Assembly: GCF_000004195.4 (NCBI RefSeq)
Contig: NC_030678.2
Coordinates: forward strand, 84,418,904-84,482,903
DNA: 64,000 bases
Direction of reading: 5' to 3'
From: Xenopus tropicalis
Taxonomy: Eukaryota; Chordata; Amphibia; Anura; Pipidae
In this document: one piece after another, positions 1-10,124 of the stretch
How positions within the stretch are numbered: position 1 is the stretch's first letter
How the letters are laid out: every line of letters starts with the position of its first letter
Program-made: the position numbers and the translations under genes
Notes under the pieces: generated by a model
Told to the model about the DNA's origin: nothing
Database searches by the model: none
What the model saw: only the letters and a program-made list of their open reading frames with translations

Positions 1-178
1 CATACTGACCTATCTATACACTCACATACAGACCCATACTGACCTATCTATACACTCACATACATAAACCTATACTGACCTATCTATACACTCACATACA
101 TAAACCCATACTGACCTATCTATACACACACATACATAAACCCATACTGACCTATCTATACACTCACATACATAAACC
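1..178. repeat. Minisatellite, ~36-bp unit, cut by window edge
   Basis: About five direct copies of a unit starting catactgacctatctatac run from the first base. Copies two to five are nearly identical; the first has a slightly different end. One diverged single copy of the unit is found inside a related dispersed repeat at about 3870-3920, so the array looks like local amplification of part of that repeat. The true length is unknown because the array continues to the left. Confidence 0.9.
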
Positions 179-201
179 ATATATACCAACATCAGTTCTA
201 A

Positions 202-533
202 GGGGCCCATTTACCAAACAATTTTGAGATAACTTCATATTTTTTTAAAATTATAGAATATTTTGGAATGTATGCGAAAAGTTTGTTAAAATTCAGTTAA
301 AATTGCGGTTTTGGGTAAATTTCCACAAAAAAAAATGTATTTTGTGCAAAGAATACAAACAGTTTGGAATTTGTTAACGCTTTGGTTATACTTTCATCAG
401 AAATATATTTTCGCCATGTTTGATTTGTGTGCCATTGAGTCCTATGGAAGGCTTCCAACGCCAGAAATTACAGAACTACAGAAATTATTGTGGTTAAATA
501 CCAGAAAAAAAACCCATTTAGTAAATGTGCCCC
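202..533. mobile_element. Harbinger-like MITE with TAA target duplication
   Basis: The element is 332 bp. It begins ggggcccatttacc and ends agtaaatgtgcccc, which are near-perfect inverted repeats. TAA is present on both sides (199-201 and 534-536), the TWA duplication typical of PIF/Harbinger elements. It interrupts a dispersed repeat whose uninterrupted relative lies at 3785-4035. It encodes no transposase; the open frame crossing its right end is chance. Confidence 0.8.
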
Positions 534-2014
534 TAACTGTAGATTTTAGTATCACAATAGCCTTGGATACTATGCTTGTCAAAAACTCATCCAGGCCCCT
601 TTCAAAGGCATTAACAGAATCACAACATCACTAGGAAGGGCATTCACTAATGTAACTATAGAGAAAGCAGACCACATGGTTGTGCCCAAGGGACAGGTGG
701 GCCCAGATAACAGGGTTTGCTTCCTCTGTAGTTGCACATAAATCCCCCTTCCCCATCTGCTTTCCTACCTGCAGCCAGGGAGCAGGAGACACGAGGGACG
801 CGGGCAGGCAGGGGACACAGGCGGGGCGTAGGCCAGGGAGTGGGCGGACAGGGGGGGGGGCCAGGTAGGAATCCCTGTATGCTGGGCCCCCATATGATCT
901 AATTCCCTTCGTGTTCTATAGATTGCTAATACATGGACAGAGAGAAAAAAAGCAACTCTCACCCAGTAAAAAGTCTAAGAATTAAATAGTATGCTGGAAG
1001 ATTTACACTACTATTAAAATGAGCTTTTAAGTAAGTTTTCACTGGCAGTGTCATTTGAAGAGTGATATTTAATCTAATATCTATTGACCATTAAGCATTT
1101 ATTGCTGTAGTGATGGTCAATACTGTGTAAGTAACTAAATTGCAGTCCCTTTCAACAACGGAATAATCAGTTCCTCTCACAGTAGCATCCACATTCTCCT
1201 CTCAGATCCTGTGGCTTTCCCAGCTGCTAAAATGTAGACTGCAGGGATGGTTAGTTAGCAAACCAAAATTGTCATGAATAATTCATGGTATTTGGGGTTG
1301 TTTTTCACTTAGAGATTAATGAGTAAAGTAATAAAGATGGAATTTTTACAGACATTTAAGTTGACTTCCTGGGGACTTTAGAAAGTTGAGTTTCACTCTT
1401 TGGAAAGCTAGAGAGTATTTTTAGAAAAAGGACAGAGTCAAATTGAACACCTTTTTTGTAAACAGGCATTTATCACGCTTGTTTTTATATATGTCACAGC
1501 AGGTAGGAAATAATTCCAATAATTATTAAGGGATATTGTGTTAATGCCTACATCTGCTGAATGCTCAAATGAAAGGGGCTTTGTTTTTATCCATTTCTAA
1601 GAGTTAATAGTAAGAATGACTGTAAAACAAGAGCATTGTTTGTTTTGTGCCCAGAAATTCCTCTGCAGTTCTATATTAGAAAGAGAGCTGCCATTCTGCA
1701 TACCTTGCCTGTGGTCAGTACAGAAAGCAAATGGTCATAAATTGTACACTAGCCATTGCTACAAAGTGAATGTCAAATTACACCTTATAAATATAAGGAT
1801 ATAATAAGTCACCCAGGAGTTCTATGACCTTATAAAGGTGTGAGGCTTGACGTGCTTTTGAATAGGTCATGGAAGGAGTTGAAGGACTATTTTAATTACG
1901 GAAAAAAGAAAACAAGTAGAAATCAGCCATTTTTACCCCACAATGCATTTTTTTTTCACCAGAACTTCAAGGTGATTAAGATTCAAAATTACACCCTGCA
2001 CCTAACAAATAGTC

Positions 2015-2245
2015 AGGCCCTGATTTGTGGAAAGACCACAAAGGCCCAGGCCTAGAGTAGCACAAATTTAGGGGTGGCATGCAAAGAAAATTATGAAAAT
2101 TTGAAATTCTGCTCCCATACGGAGCAATGGGGACCTCTCCCCACTGCTCCGTATGGGAGTTTAAATTAAATGGAAAGGGGGGGTTGGGGCTTGTTCACGC
2201 GGGGGCGTGAATAAGGGGCGGTCTCGGGGTGCCCGGATTTGAAAT
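2015..2245. repeat. GC-rich dispersed repeat with hairpin (hAT-like end)
   Basis: The copy begins near caggccctgatttgtgg and includes caggcctagagtagcac and a G-rich stretch. It is related in inverted orientation to the copy at 55136-55392, which ends ctgggcctg. CAGGCCC termini suggest a hAT-like element, but no target duplication was established. A 22-bp-arm hairpin lies at 2112-2159. Confidence 0.55.
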
Positions 2246-3077
2246 CCAGCGCTGCAAAAAATAGTGAGACATAGGTGTATATTCTCATGTTAATCATTTG
2301 CTTGCAGTTTTATAGTAGGTTAAATGAAGAATTGCTTATATTGCTTCACATAAGAAATTAAACATTTTGTAGTTACCTTTCCCTCTTATACCCGCCTAAT
2401 TAACATCTGCTAGATGTGTCTGTATGCAAACCATCTCTTTGCATGCTTTCCAGACAAGAAAAAATCTGGGTAAATATCTTCCATGACCTGCCTCAATTAC
2501 TTATTAATTCTAAACTGAGTACTTTAGTACAATAAAACATAAAAACATATTTTTTTTTACCATTCTCTTAAGAAATCCAGCATGAAGGGGAAACACTTGA
2601 CATGAGCCCCCATCTCCCTTAGCTATATAGACAAGGAAGGCTTGCATGATTAGTATAAAAATTACTGCTGCTTAGCTATTATATGGCACTCGTTCCCTTT
2701 CAGAATGTACCAGTCTCTGTTCTATTAAAGTGAGTTATTTTTATAAGGCCTTTATGCCATGCTATAATTATTTGTACTGGCATTTTGATATGAAGTGTCA
2801 GCTGCAGGGAATATGGCCGTTGCTACTTTAGTCACAATTGCCGTGTATTGGAGTTAATCATTCAAAGCAAAGTGACAAGTTACAACTGTATTTTAGTAAA
2901 AACAATTTTCTACTTCTCTGAAGTTATGAAGTACTATGGAAATCATCTGTCATGCTATGCAAAATCAAAATGGGTCAGAAAGAATAACGAGGATTTCATG
3001 ATACATTTATTTAACAAATAAACCACTTTTATGCAGTATATTGTGCTTATCCTATGTAATAAGGTTTACACCTAGTA

Positions 3078-3452
3078 CAGGAAAGGGATCCATTAGCCAA
3101 AAAAACCTTTATCCAGAAAGCCCTGAATTACAGAAAGATCATCTACCATAGACACTATTTGAATCAAATAATTAAAATGTAAAAAAATATAATTTTCCTT
3201 TTTCTCTATAATAATTAAAAAAGTTCCTTGTACTTGATCCCAACTGAGATATAATGAATCCTTACTGGGGGCAAAACAACCCTCTTGGGTTTATTTAATA
3301 TTGAAATGATTTCTAGCAGACTTAAGGTATGGAGATCCAAATTATGGAAAGACCCCTTATCTGGAAATGCCAAGAATTCTAGATAGCAGGTCTCATAGCT
3401 GTAATTAATTTGGATTTTAAAAAAAGATTTTTTCTCAAATAGCATATATGAC
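3078..3452. mobile_element. Kolobok-like MITE copy
   Basis: This is a diverged copy of a family that also occurs at 13498-13842, with partial copies at 24955-25110, 35573-35762 and 61987-62255. Shared marks are tatccagaaagc, gaattacagaaag, aataaaacagt or its variants, gtacttgatcccaactgaga and gacttaaggta. The ends are inverted forms of acaggtatgggatctgttat. I remember this as one of the commonest Xenopus repeats; the superfamily name is from memory. Confidence 0.65.
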
Positions 3453-3784
3453 TAAATCTTAGAAATGTATTGGGTGCTTAAATACTAGAAAAAATAAAGG
3501 TGCGGTAAACATTACAATGCTTGAATTTCGCTCATTAGCTTAATAAGTGGCTAAACTAAATTAGCCTTGCAAGACGAATCTCCAAAGACTGCACTTCCTA
3601 CCAGTGCTGCGTTAGTCATCTTATCTAAGTGAATAACTGAAAAAGTTTTGACTTGTCAATATTGTTATTTTATTCGAACATCTAAATTGCCAATATAATG
3701 CAATTTAGGTGTTTAGTGTTAAAAATAAGTAGTTTTAATGCCACCAGAGATATCTAACATGTAGCTGATGTTACATACTTACAT

Positions 3785-4035
3785 AGTCAAGTTGGACTCA
3801 GAAAAGTCTATCAAGTTCAATCCCAAATGAACTGATCTTTCCATATACTCACATATACCGTATTACTATACTTGTGCAGACCTATCTATACACTCACACA
3901 TATAACCGTATATACCAGTATCTATATTATTGTAGATTTTAGTATCACAATAACCTTTGATATAATGCTTGCTTGAGAAATCATCCAAGCATCTCCCAAG
4001 GCATTGTACACCAAGGAGGCAGGATCCCCATTGAA
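3785..4035. repeat. Old dispersed repeat, unclassified
   Basis: This stretch reads gttggactcagaaaagtcta, then tagattttagtatcacaata and catccaagcatctcccaagg. It matches the flanks of the MITE at 202-533 (about 180-201 and 534-655). Fragments that look related in wording lie near 16140-16560 and 46680-46935. I recall such text as a common vertebrate interspersed repeat but cannot classify it. Confidence 0.45.
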
Positions 4036-4261
4036 GTCACCTAGTGCAATGCTGCCCTGAGTGTTTGCTCTTGGAGTTTGTTAGCATTTGGAAATAGTCA
4101 TTATATAGTCCCTAAGGTGTATAATTATGTTCTGGGGGTTGCTGTGCTATCCACAGAGGAGGAGGAGGAGGCATATGGATTTAAAGGTATGCCTTAATAT
4201 GACATAAGGTGATATCCCTACAGTGAGCACCAAACATTTGGGGTTTTTTCTGAGCTACCAA

Positions 4262-4425
4262 CAATGTGGGTATGGTTTAAAAAGCTCTTGTGATAACATG
4301 GGTGTTGTTTAAAGCGGGTGTGGTTTAAAAAGGGGAGTGGTCAAAACTGGCTTTCATTATCGGCCCTCCACCATGTAGGCCAAAAAATTTCCGGCCCTCG
4401 GTACCACAGAAGTTGGACAACACTG
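4262..4425. repeat. Dispersed repeat end, inverted relative of 44756-44912
   Basis: The stretch ggccctccaccatgtaggcc and ctcggtaccacagaagttgg, ending cacactg-like at 4425, is the reverse complement of the start of the minisatellite-bearing element at 44756. CAGTG ends suggest a hAT-like element, but no duplication was verified. Confidence 0.6.
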
Positions 4426-4908
4426 TCCTAGTGCATTCTTGCAATTGACATACTAGCTCTGGAGAGCTGGGGAAAGTTGAAGTGAGCATTGTTGTTAATT
4501 AACCATAGTGTTTACATCTGCCACCAAGATTTAACCTTTCATAAATGGTTAAATTATGGTTTAAAAAATGTAAAAGGGATAAGCATTGAGAAGCATTGTT
4601 GTCATCCTTTATGTTAAAGGACACAATGAGTCTTTATGTTAAAGGACACAATTATCTGTAAAATCACAATATAAATCTAGTATTGATTCTGCTAAAATCA
4701 TGAACAAACATAATTAACTGCTAAATGCACTAGGGATCATTTGGATAGGTTAAACTTGAAAAACTATGTATTAATTATGTTCATTGCCTACTTGTTCTTC
4801 ACATTTGGTTTATTACATGTGGTCAATTGACTAACATCACTTTTTTGTACTGTATGTATATGTTTTAAAATATTAATTGCATTCTGTCTAACAGATCCCA
4901 TACCTATA

Positions 4909-4913
<5 letters not shown>

Positions 4914-4952
<39 letters not shown>
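4914..4952. repeat. TA microsatellite
   Basis: This is a run of alternating TA of about 38 bp, which creates a spurious Ile-Tyr repeat in a minus-strand frame. Confidence 0.95.
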
Positions 4953-4956
<4 letters not shown>

Positions 4957-5716
4957 CATCCTACAAAAATTCTGCAGTAGGATGAAAGGTTAGTCAGTTT
5001 ATTGATGACACAATTGATTGTCACTGGCAAGGCTTCAGAATCACCCCAGATGCATTTCAAGAAAACCCTGAACTGCAAAACTACATTAGGGATAATTTTT
5101 ATATGTCCCAATATTAGTAGTGGTTCTGTCAAGCCTACTATATGCTTTATGTTTGCCACTCTCCAAATTACAAAAGAAGTTAGTGCTGGAGGGTGGGTAA
5201 GTATCTCTTTTTCCATTTAAACACCTGGCATAGAGATAAAAACTTAAATCTAGACTGAGCTTTAAAGCATTGGAATGCTCACAATACCATTAATATTTAA
5301 ATTACCCATGGGAAAACATCATTTTTCTGCAATATTTTCTTATAACCAAAAACTGCCTAGAGGAAATGAAGATCGTCGAGGGACTTATGTGAGAAATGGA
5401 AAAACTAAAGGTGGTTTATTATAAAAACATACACCTTCTGTAAGCAGAATATGTAGTTTAACCTTCTAACCATAGAACATAGAACATTAACTTTTTACCT
5501 TTACAAGCAGTTGAACACACAGCTTTTATATGTGTTTTTAATTGGTTAGTGCAGGGGAATGCAATGGCATGCCTCAGGGGATTCTGTTAGGTCAGGTTCT
5601 AAAGGGTAACTATGTTTTTGATTTTTTAAATATTCCAGGTGACCTTTTAAACAAAGACTTTCTCAGAGTAGTAATTTCTGTTATGTTTACAAACTTTGTA
5701 GGGCACATTAAAGAAT

Positions 5717-5895
5717 AGAGATGAGTAAATCTGTTCCCGCTTTGTTAAAAATTTGCGAACCGGCGAAAAATTCACAAAATGCATTGAAGTCAGTTGGCGA
5801 CAATATTTTTTTCCTCATGTGCGATAATGTTTTTTCATGTGTGTCGCAAAAAAAATCACAGGCAAATCCATGCCTGCCAAAAATTTGCTCATAAC
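5717..5895. mobile_element. hAT-like MITE, TAGTGATGAG family, diverged
   Basis: The ends agagatgagtaaatctg and aaatttgctcataact are inverted. The interior has gcgaaccggcgaaaaattc and aatccatgcctgcc, as in the related copies at 7165-7463, about 28500-28632 and 57793-57960. Confidence 0.6.
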
Positions 5896-6840
5896 TATTT
5901 AGAAATATAAGTGAATTGTGCAAAGTGCAATTTTGGATTCAATTTAAGTCTTTTAACCAGTAAACACAATGCATTTGCTACAACAAACAGAATATACATA
6001 AACAGAAATATCTCATGGTTTCATCCAACTTATACAGTCTGTTAAGAAAAGGTAGGGCAGATGTACTGGAGATGAGCACAACTGTAAGGTAGTGAAAGTA
6101 GTGTTTTTGGACAAAACTATAGGTTCCATGAAAACATTTTTCTTTTTGCAAAAAGATTTGAATAAACTGATGTACTTGGCAGCAAACTGGCAAATGAGTT
6201 TCTACCTTGATAATTGCATGGTTAAGAATTTCAGCAGTAATAAGATGAATGCTAGTTACACACTAAAATGAATTGTGTTGGGGCTTTGCTACTGAGAAGA
6301 ATTTTGGAAGTTACTGTATTTTGGATACAGGGACAAATCTCTCCTTTATACTTTTATCCATTTCTCTAGCTATGTTTTTTCAATTGCCACCTTTCCCTCC
6401 ATTCATTTATTTCACACTACATATTATACCTAGCACTTAGGTGTCAGGTATATTTGGCCCTACCACTCAGAAGCCGTGTTTCAACATCCTGCACTGATGA
6501 GATCTAGAAAGATTAAAACAGGCTGTCTGTAAGTTTGAATTTATGGCTCTTAAATACCAGTGGTTCAGTAGTGTTGCTATTTTGTCCCCTACAACTTTTT
6601 GTAACTGATACCCATCTTTTCTCCTGCCTATACCATATGTTCTTCATCTCTAAATTTTTAACATAACACAAGTCACAAATATACAAATTTTTAATCCAAG
6701 TAAGGGTATTCTGCACTTGTTACTTCTTATCTGAAGGACTTGCATCCCCAATAAATGTGAAGTTCAACAAAAATGGCACATTCATAAGGATAACACAATC
6801 TATAATAGGAATAATTATATGATACAACATTTCAAACTAA

Positions 6841-7934
6841 GGGCCTGATTCACTAAAGGGCGATAAAACGTGCGCTATTCTTATTGTGCGTTAAAAATTT
6901 TACCGCCGCTTAATTTTGGCGATTTTTCGCACGATTCACTATAAGCATACTCGCGCTTTTTTATGCGCGATATTGCAAGCGTTATTTAACTCGCGAAAGA
7001 CTATTTCAATGCGGTATTTGCCTGTACATGCGCTAAATTACGCGAATAATCGCCGAATATGAATGGTAGCATAGAAATAGTGTATAAAAATTGTCGAAGC
7101 ATATAAATGGTGTATATAAATATTAGCCACATATAAATAGTAGATGCTTATAAATAGTAGCCACTAGTGATGAGCAAATGTGTTCTGGTTTCTTTAGTGA
7201 AAAATTAGCAAATCTTTCTAAAGATCCCCGAAACGGCAAAAATGTTGTGCGGGCAAAAAAATTGTTGCCCGTGACTATTATTTTTTGACACTTGTATCAA
7301 TTTTTGGATGTGCGGTGAATTTTTGCGTGGCGAATTTTTTCATGCGTTTTGCCATTGGCGGATTGTTTTGTTAAAAAGGAATGAAAAAATACAACGCGAA
7401 AAAATTCAACGCACGTCCAAAAATTCGCTGCGAATCCATGCCTGGCGAAACATTTCATCACTTGTAGCCAAATAGAAATAGTTGCGCAAATGAACGCACG
7501 CCATGTTAGCCATACACGCCAATACTTGCGGAAAATTACTGTATTAAAAATGAACATTTCGCTGCAAACTGGCGGCTGCGTCACTCTGGGGGAAACACAA
7601 ACTTGAATAAATAACACTGTAAGTCCATATTTTATTGCAAAAAATAATTTACTGTACTTTTGTATAATTTTTCGCCTGCCTGTAGTAGGTGTTAATTTTC
7701 GTATAGCCGAATGCGATATTTAGCGCGCAAAAGTTATAGTGAATCATGCGATCGTATTCTTTTCAGCGCGGAAATTAACGCAAAACGGTAAAACTAGTGC
7801 GAGAAATACCCCATGCGAAAATGGCGATTTTTCGCACGCGATAATACTATGGTGAATCGCGCGCAAGTTATTTTGCGTTTTTTAACGCGAAAAAGCGTGC
7901 GATAATTTTTATCGCCCTTTAGTGAATCAGGCCC
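6841..7934. mobile_element. Harbinger-like MITE carrying a nested element
   Basis: The element is 1094 bp. Its ends are gggcctgattcactaaaggg and the exact inverse ccctttagtgaatcaggccc, with TAA on both sides (6838-6840 and 7935-7937). The interior has short gcgcga/tcgcgc-rich segments and several ataaatagtag-like repeats. A 299-bp hAT-like element is inserted at 7165-7463. No transposase frame is visible. Confidence 0.85.
7165..7463. mobile_element. hAT-like MITE nested in the 6841 element
   Basis: The element is 299 bp, starting tagtgatgagcaaatg and ending acatttcatcactt. The direct repeat gtagcca lies on both sides (7157-7163 and 7464-7470), with the eighth base differing (c or a), as expected for an aged 8-bp hAT duplication. 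Gcg-rich inner segments resemble the 5717 copy. Confidence 0.7.
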
Positions 7935-8980
7935 TAAATGTTCTATTACATAGTACCTCAAATCAAGGTTCTTTTCCTTTTGTTTAACATAAGGCAAGGA
8001 GAAGGGATGCATTTTTTCTAGTGTACCAGGTGTTGTGGGGCCTACACGAGTGATTGTTCTTCCTCTGGTGGGATGACATGTATTTACTCATCATCTTCCA
8101 CAACACTATCATTGGAATACACCCACAGCTCAAATTCATGATACTAACTGGATTTCTTTCATGAATGTTGAGGTAATGACTGAGTCTGATGTATGTGACA
8201 CACATCTACTTTAAACCAACTGATCACAACCAATTATCTTTTGATAGCTTTCACCCCCTACTGGTAAAGAAATTGATTCCTATTGAACAGAGTATTGCAT
8301 AATAGAGATCTAGTGATTGAGAAGAAGGAGAATGCATATCTGGTATATCCCCCACTCCAAACACATTCAAAAGATGTTGATCCATAAGGGTCACACACTG
8401 TCAAACTAGTGGGAATAGGTGTTTGTCCTGATTCTTCAAAATATACCTTTCTTAGGGCTTTATGGGAGATTTATTTATTTTTTGGGCATTCTTTCTATTT
8501 AAGCATAAACATATTTAAAATATAGAGGTTTTATACTTGTGATACTAATTATAATTATGTTCATCTGTTTGCATCTTGGCCTATTTTGGAGAAGCCACAT
8601 TCATTTTTTTCTATATAGGTCAAACATCAACATGGGCAATTTTACATTACCAGTTGTTTTGCAGTGGGATCTACAGTTTTCTTTTGTTTAATATCTAACT
8701 CCTTCCCAAAGAGGTGGTAAACATAAAGAATTAAAAAGAGAATCCATTGCAGTTGTAATGTTTCTGCACATCTAGGTGACTTTTAGCATTGGTATACCTT
8801 TGATTGTTCCAAGTCACTTACAGTAGGTATGAAAGACACATTGGAACTGGACTTTTTCTATTAATAAACTGTATCCTGATTGTTAAGTCCTGCTGAGTTT
8901 TGTGCTTTTGTTTCTAGAATGTTTTCTTTACCTGCATCTTGGAAGTCTAATCTGTGGGAAAATTTGTGTTTCAATGTAGA

Positions 8981-9004
8981 ATATATATATATATATATAT
9001 ATGT
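8981..9004. repeat. TA microsatellite
   Basis: A short TA run. A separate GA/GAAA-rich run lies near 9191-9218. Confidence 0.85.
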
Positions 9005-9440
9005 GTATCTATATAAAAGACTTCTCTTGACCAGCACTCACCCCTCCACTGTCATTCACTGGGTGATCCTCATAAGCACAACATAGCAAAGAAGATGAAA
9101 GCACTCACAACATTTTTTTTAGGCTTCACTTGTTTGTTCACATTATCTAGTGCATCATTGCATCTAGGCATCTTTGCTATGTATGTTATACAGAGAGAGA
9201 GAGAAAGAAAGAGAGAGATTCTATATACCTGTATGTTTTCTGTCTGATAAAACAGATGCTTGTGTTTGTTGCAGTATCTTTACAATTTTACAGTTGTTAG
9301 GTTTGATACATAACAGCCCATAATGACATTTAATACATGGAAAGATTACCATGAGTAAATTGTTTCTGTAAATCAAAGTAACATTTTCCACCATAGTTGC
9401 AAAGGCTTAATGTAAGTGCTGTTTACCCTTTCTACATAAT

Positions 9441-10124
9441 CAGGGCCGCCATCAGGGGGGCACAGGGGGTACGATCATCCCGGGCCTGAACTTTCCTCAA
9501 GCCCGGGCCCTGTCTTTAGTTTTATCCTCCTCTTTGTGCCGCGGCTCTCTGCCGCATCTTTGCTTTTATAAGGTTGCGCCCTTGCGTACTGACGTCACAC
9601 GCACGGGGTGCAACCTTATAAAAGCACGGAAGTAGCAGAGAGCCGCGGCACATAAAGGAGGACATCGCCGGAGCTGGGTGCCAGGAAATGTAAGGTGCTT
9701 GGGGGCCTGGGGGAAGCCGGAGGATGCTTGGGGGGGAGCAGGAGGATGCTTTGAGGGGCCTGGAGGGAAGCAGGAGGATGCTTGGGTGGCCTTGGAAGAA
9801 ACAGGAGGACGCTGGGGGGGAGCCGAAGGATGCGGAAGGAAGCAGCAGAGGGCAGGCCATAGTATGAGTAATTTGGGGGGAGCACCAATGTTTTAGGGGG
9901 CCCTGGGCTGGCCAGCATTGATTTAGGGGGTACCTGCCCTGGCACCAATGCAAAACGTAACCCCTGGCCACCAATGTTTTAGGGGGGCCCTGGCTACCAA
10001 TGTCTGTATGTCCTTTGTATTGATGGGAGGGGTCACTGGGGGAGGGGCCATTGGGAGTGTGGGAGGAGGGGGGGCCCAGAAAATCTTGTTGTGAGGGGCC
10101 CCGTGATTTCTGATGATGGCCCTG
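9441..10124. mobile_element. hAT-like non-autonomous element, GC-rich
   Basis: The element is 684 bp. Its ends are cagggccgccatcag and the near-inverse ctgatgatggccctg. An exact 8-bp duplication tacataat flanks it (9433-9440 and 10125-10132), the hAT signature. The inside holds a long imperfect palindrome at about 9524-9662 (gtgccgcggctctctgc and its inverse) and tandem variants of gcaggaggatgctt at about 9690-9850. Long frames on the minus strand (for example 9522-10160) are Pro/Ser-rich by-products of this composition, not genes. Confidence 0.88.

Noticed and set aside
311..634. 107-codon plus-strand frame
   Set aside because: It runs across the right border of a MITE and into an old dispersed repeat; there is no protein similarity.
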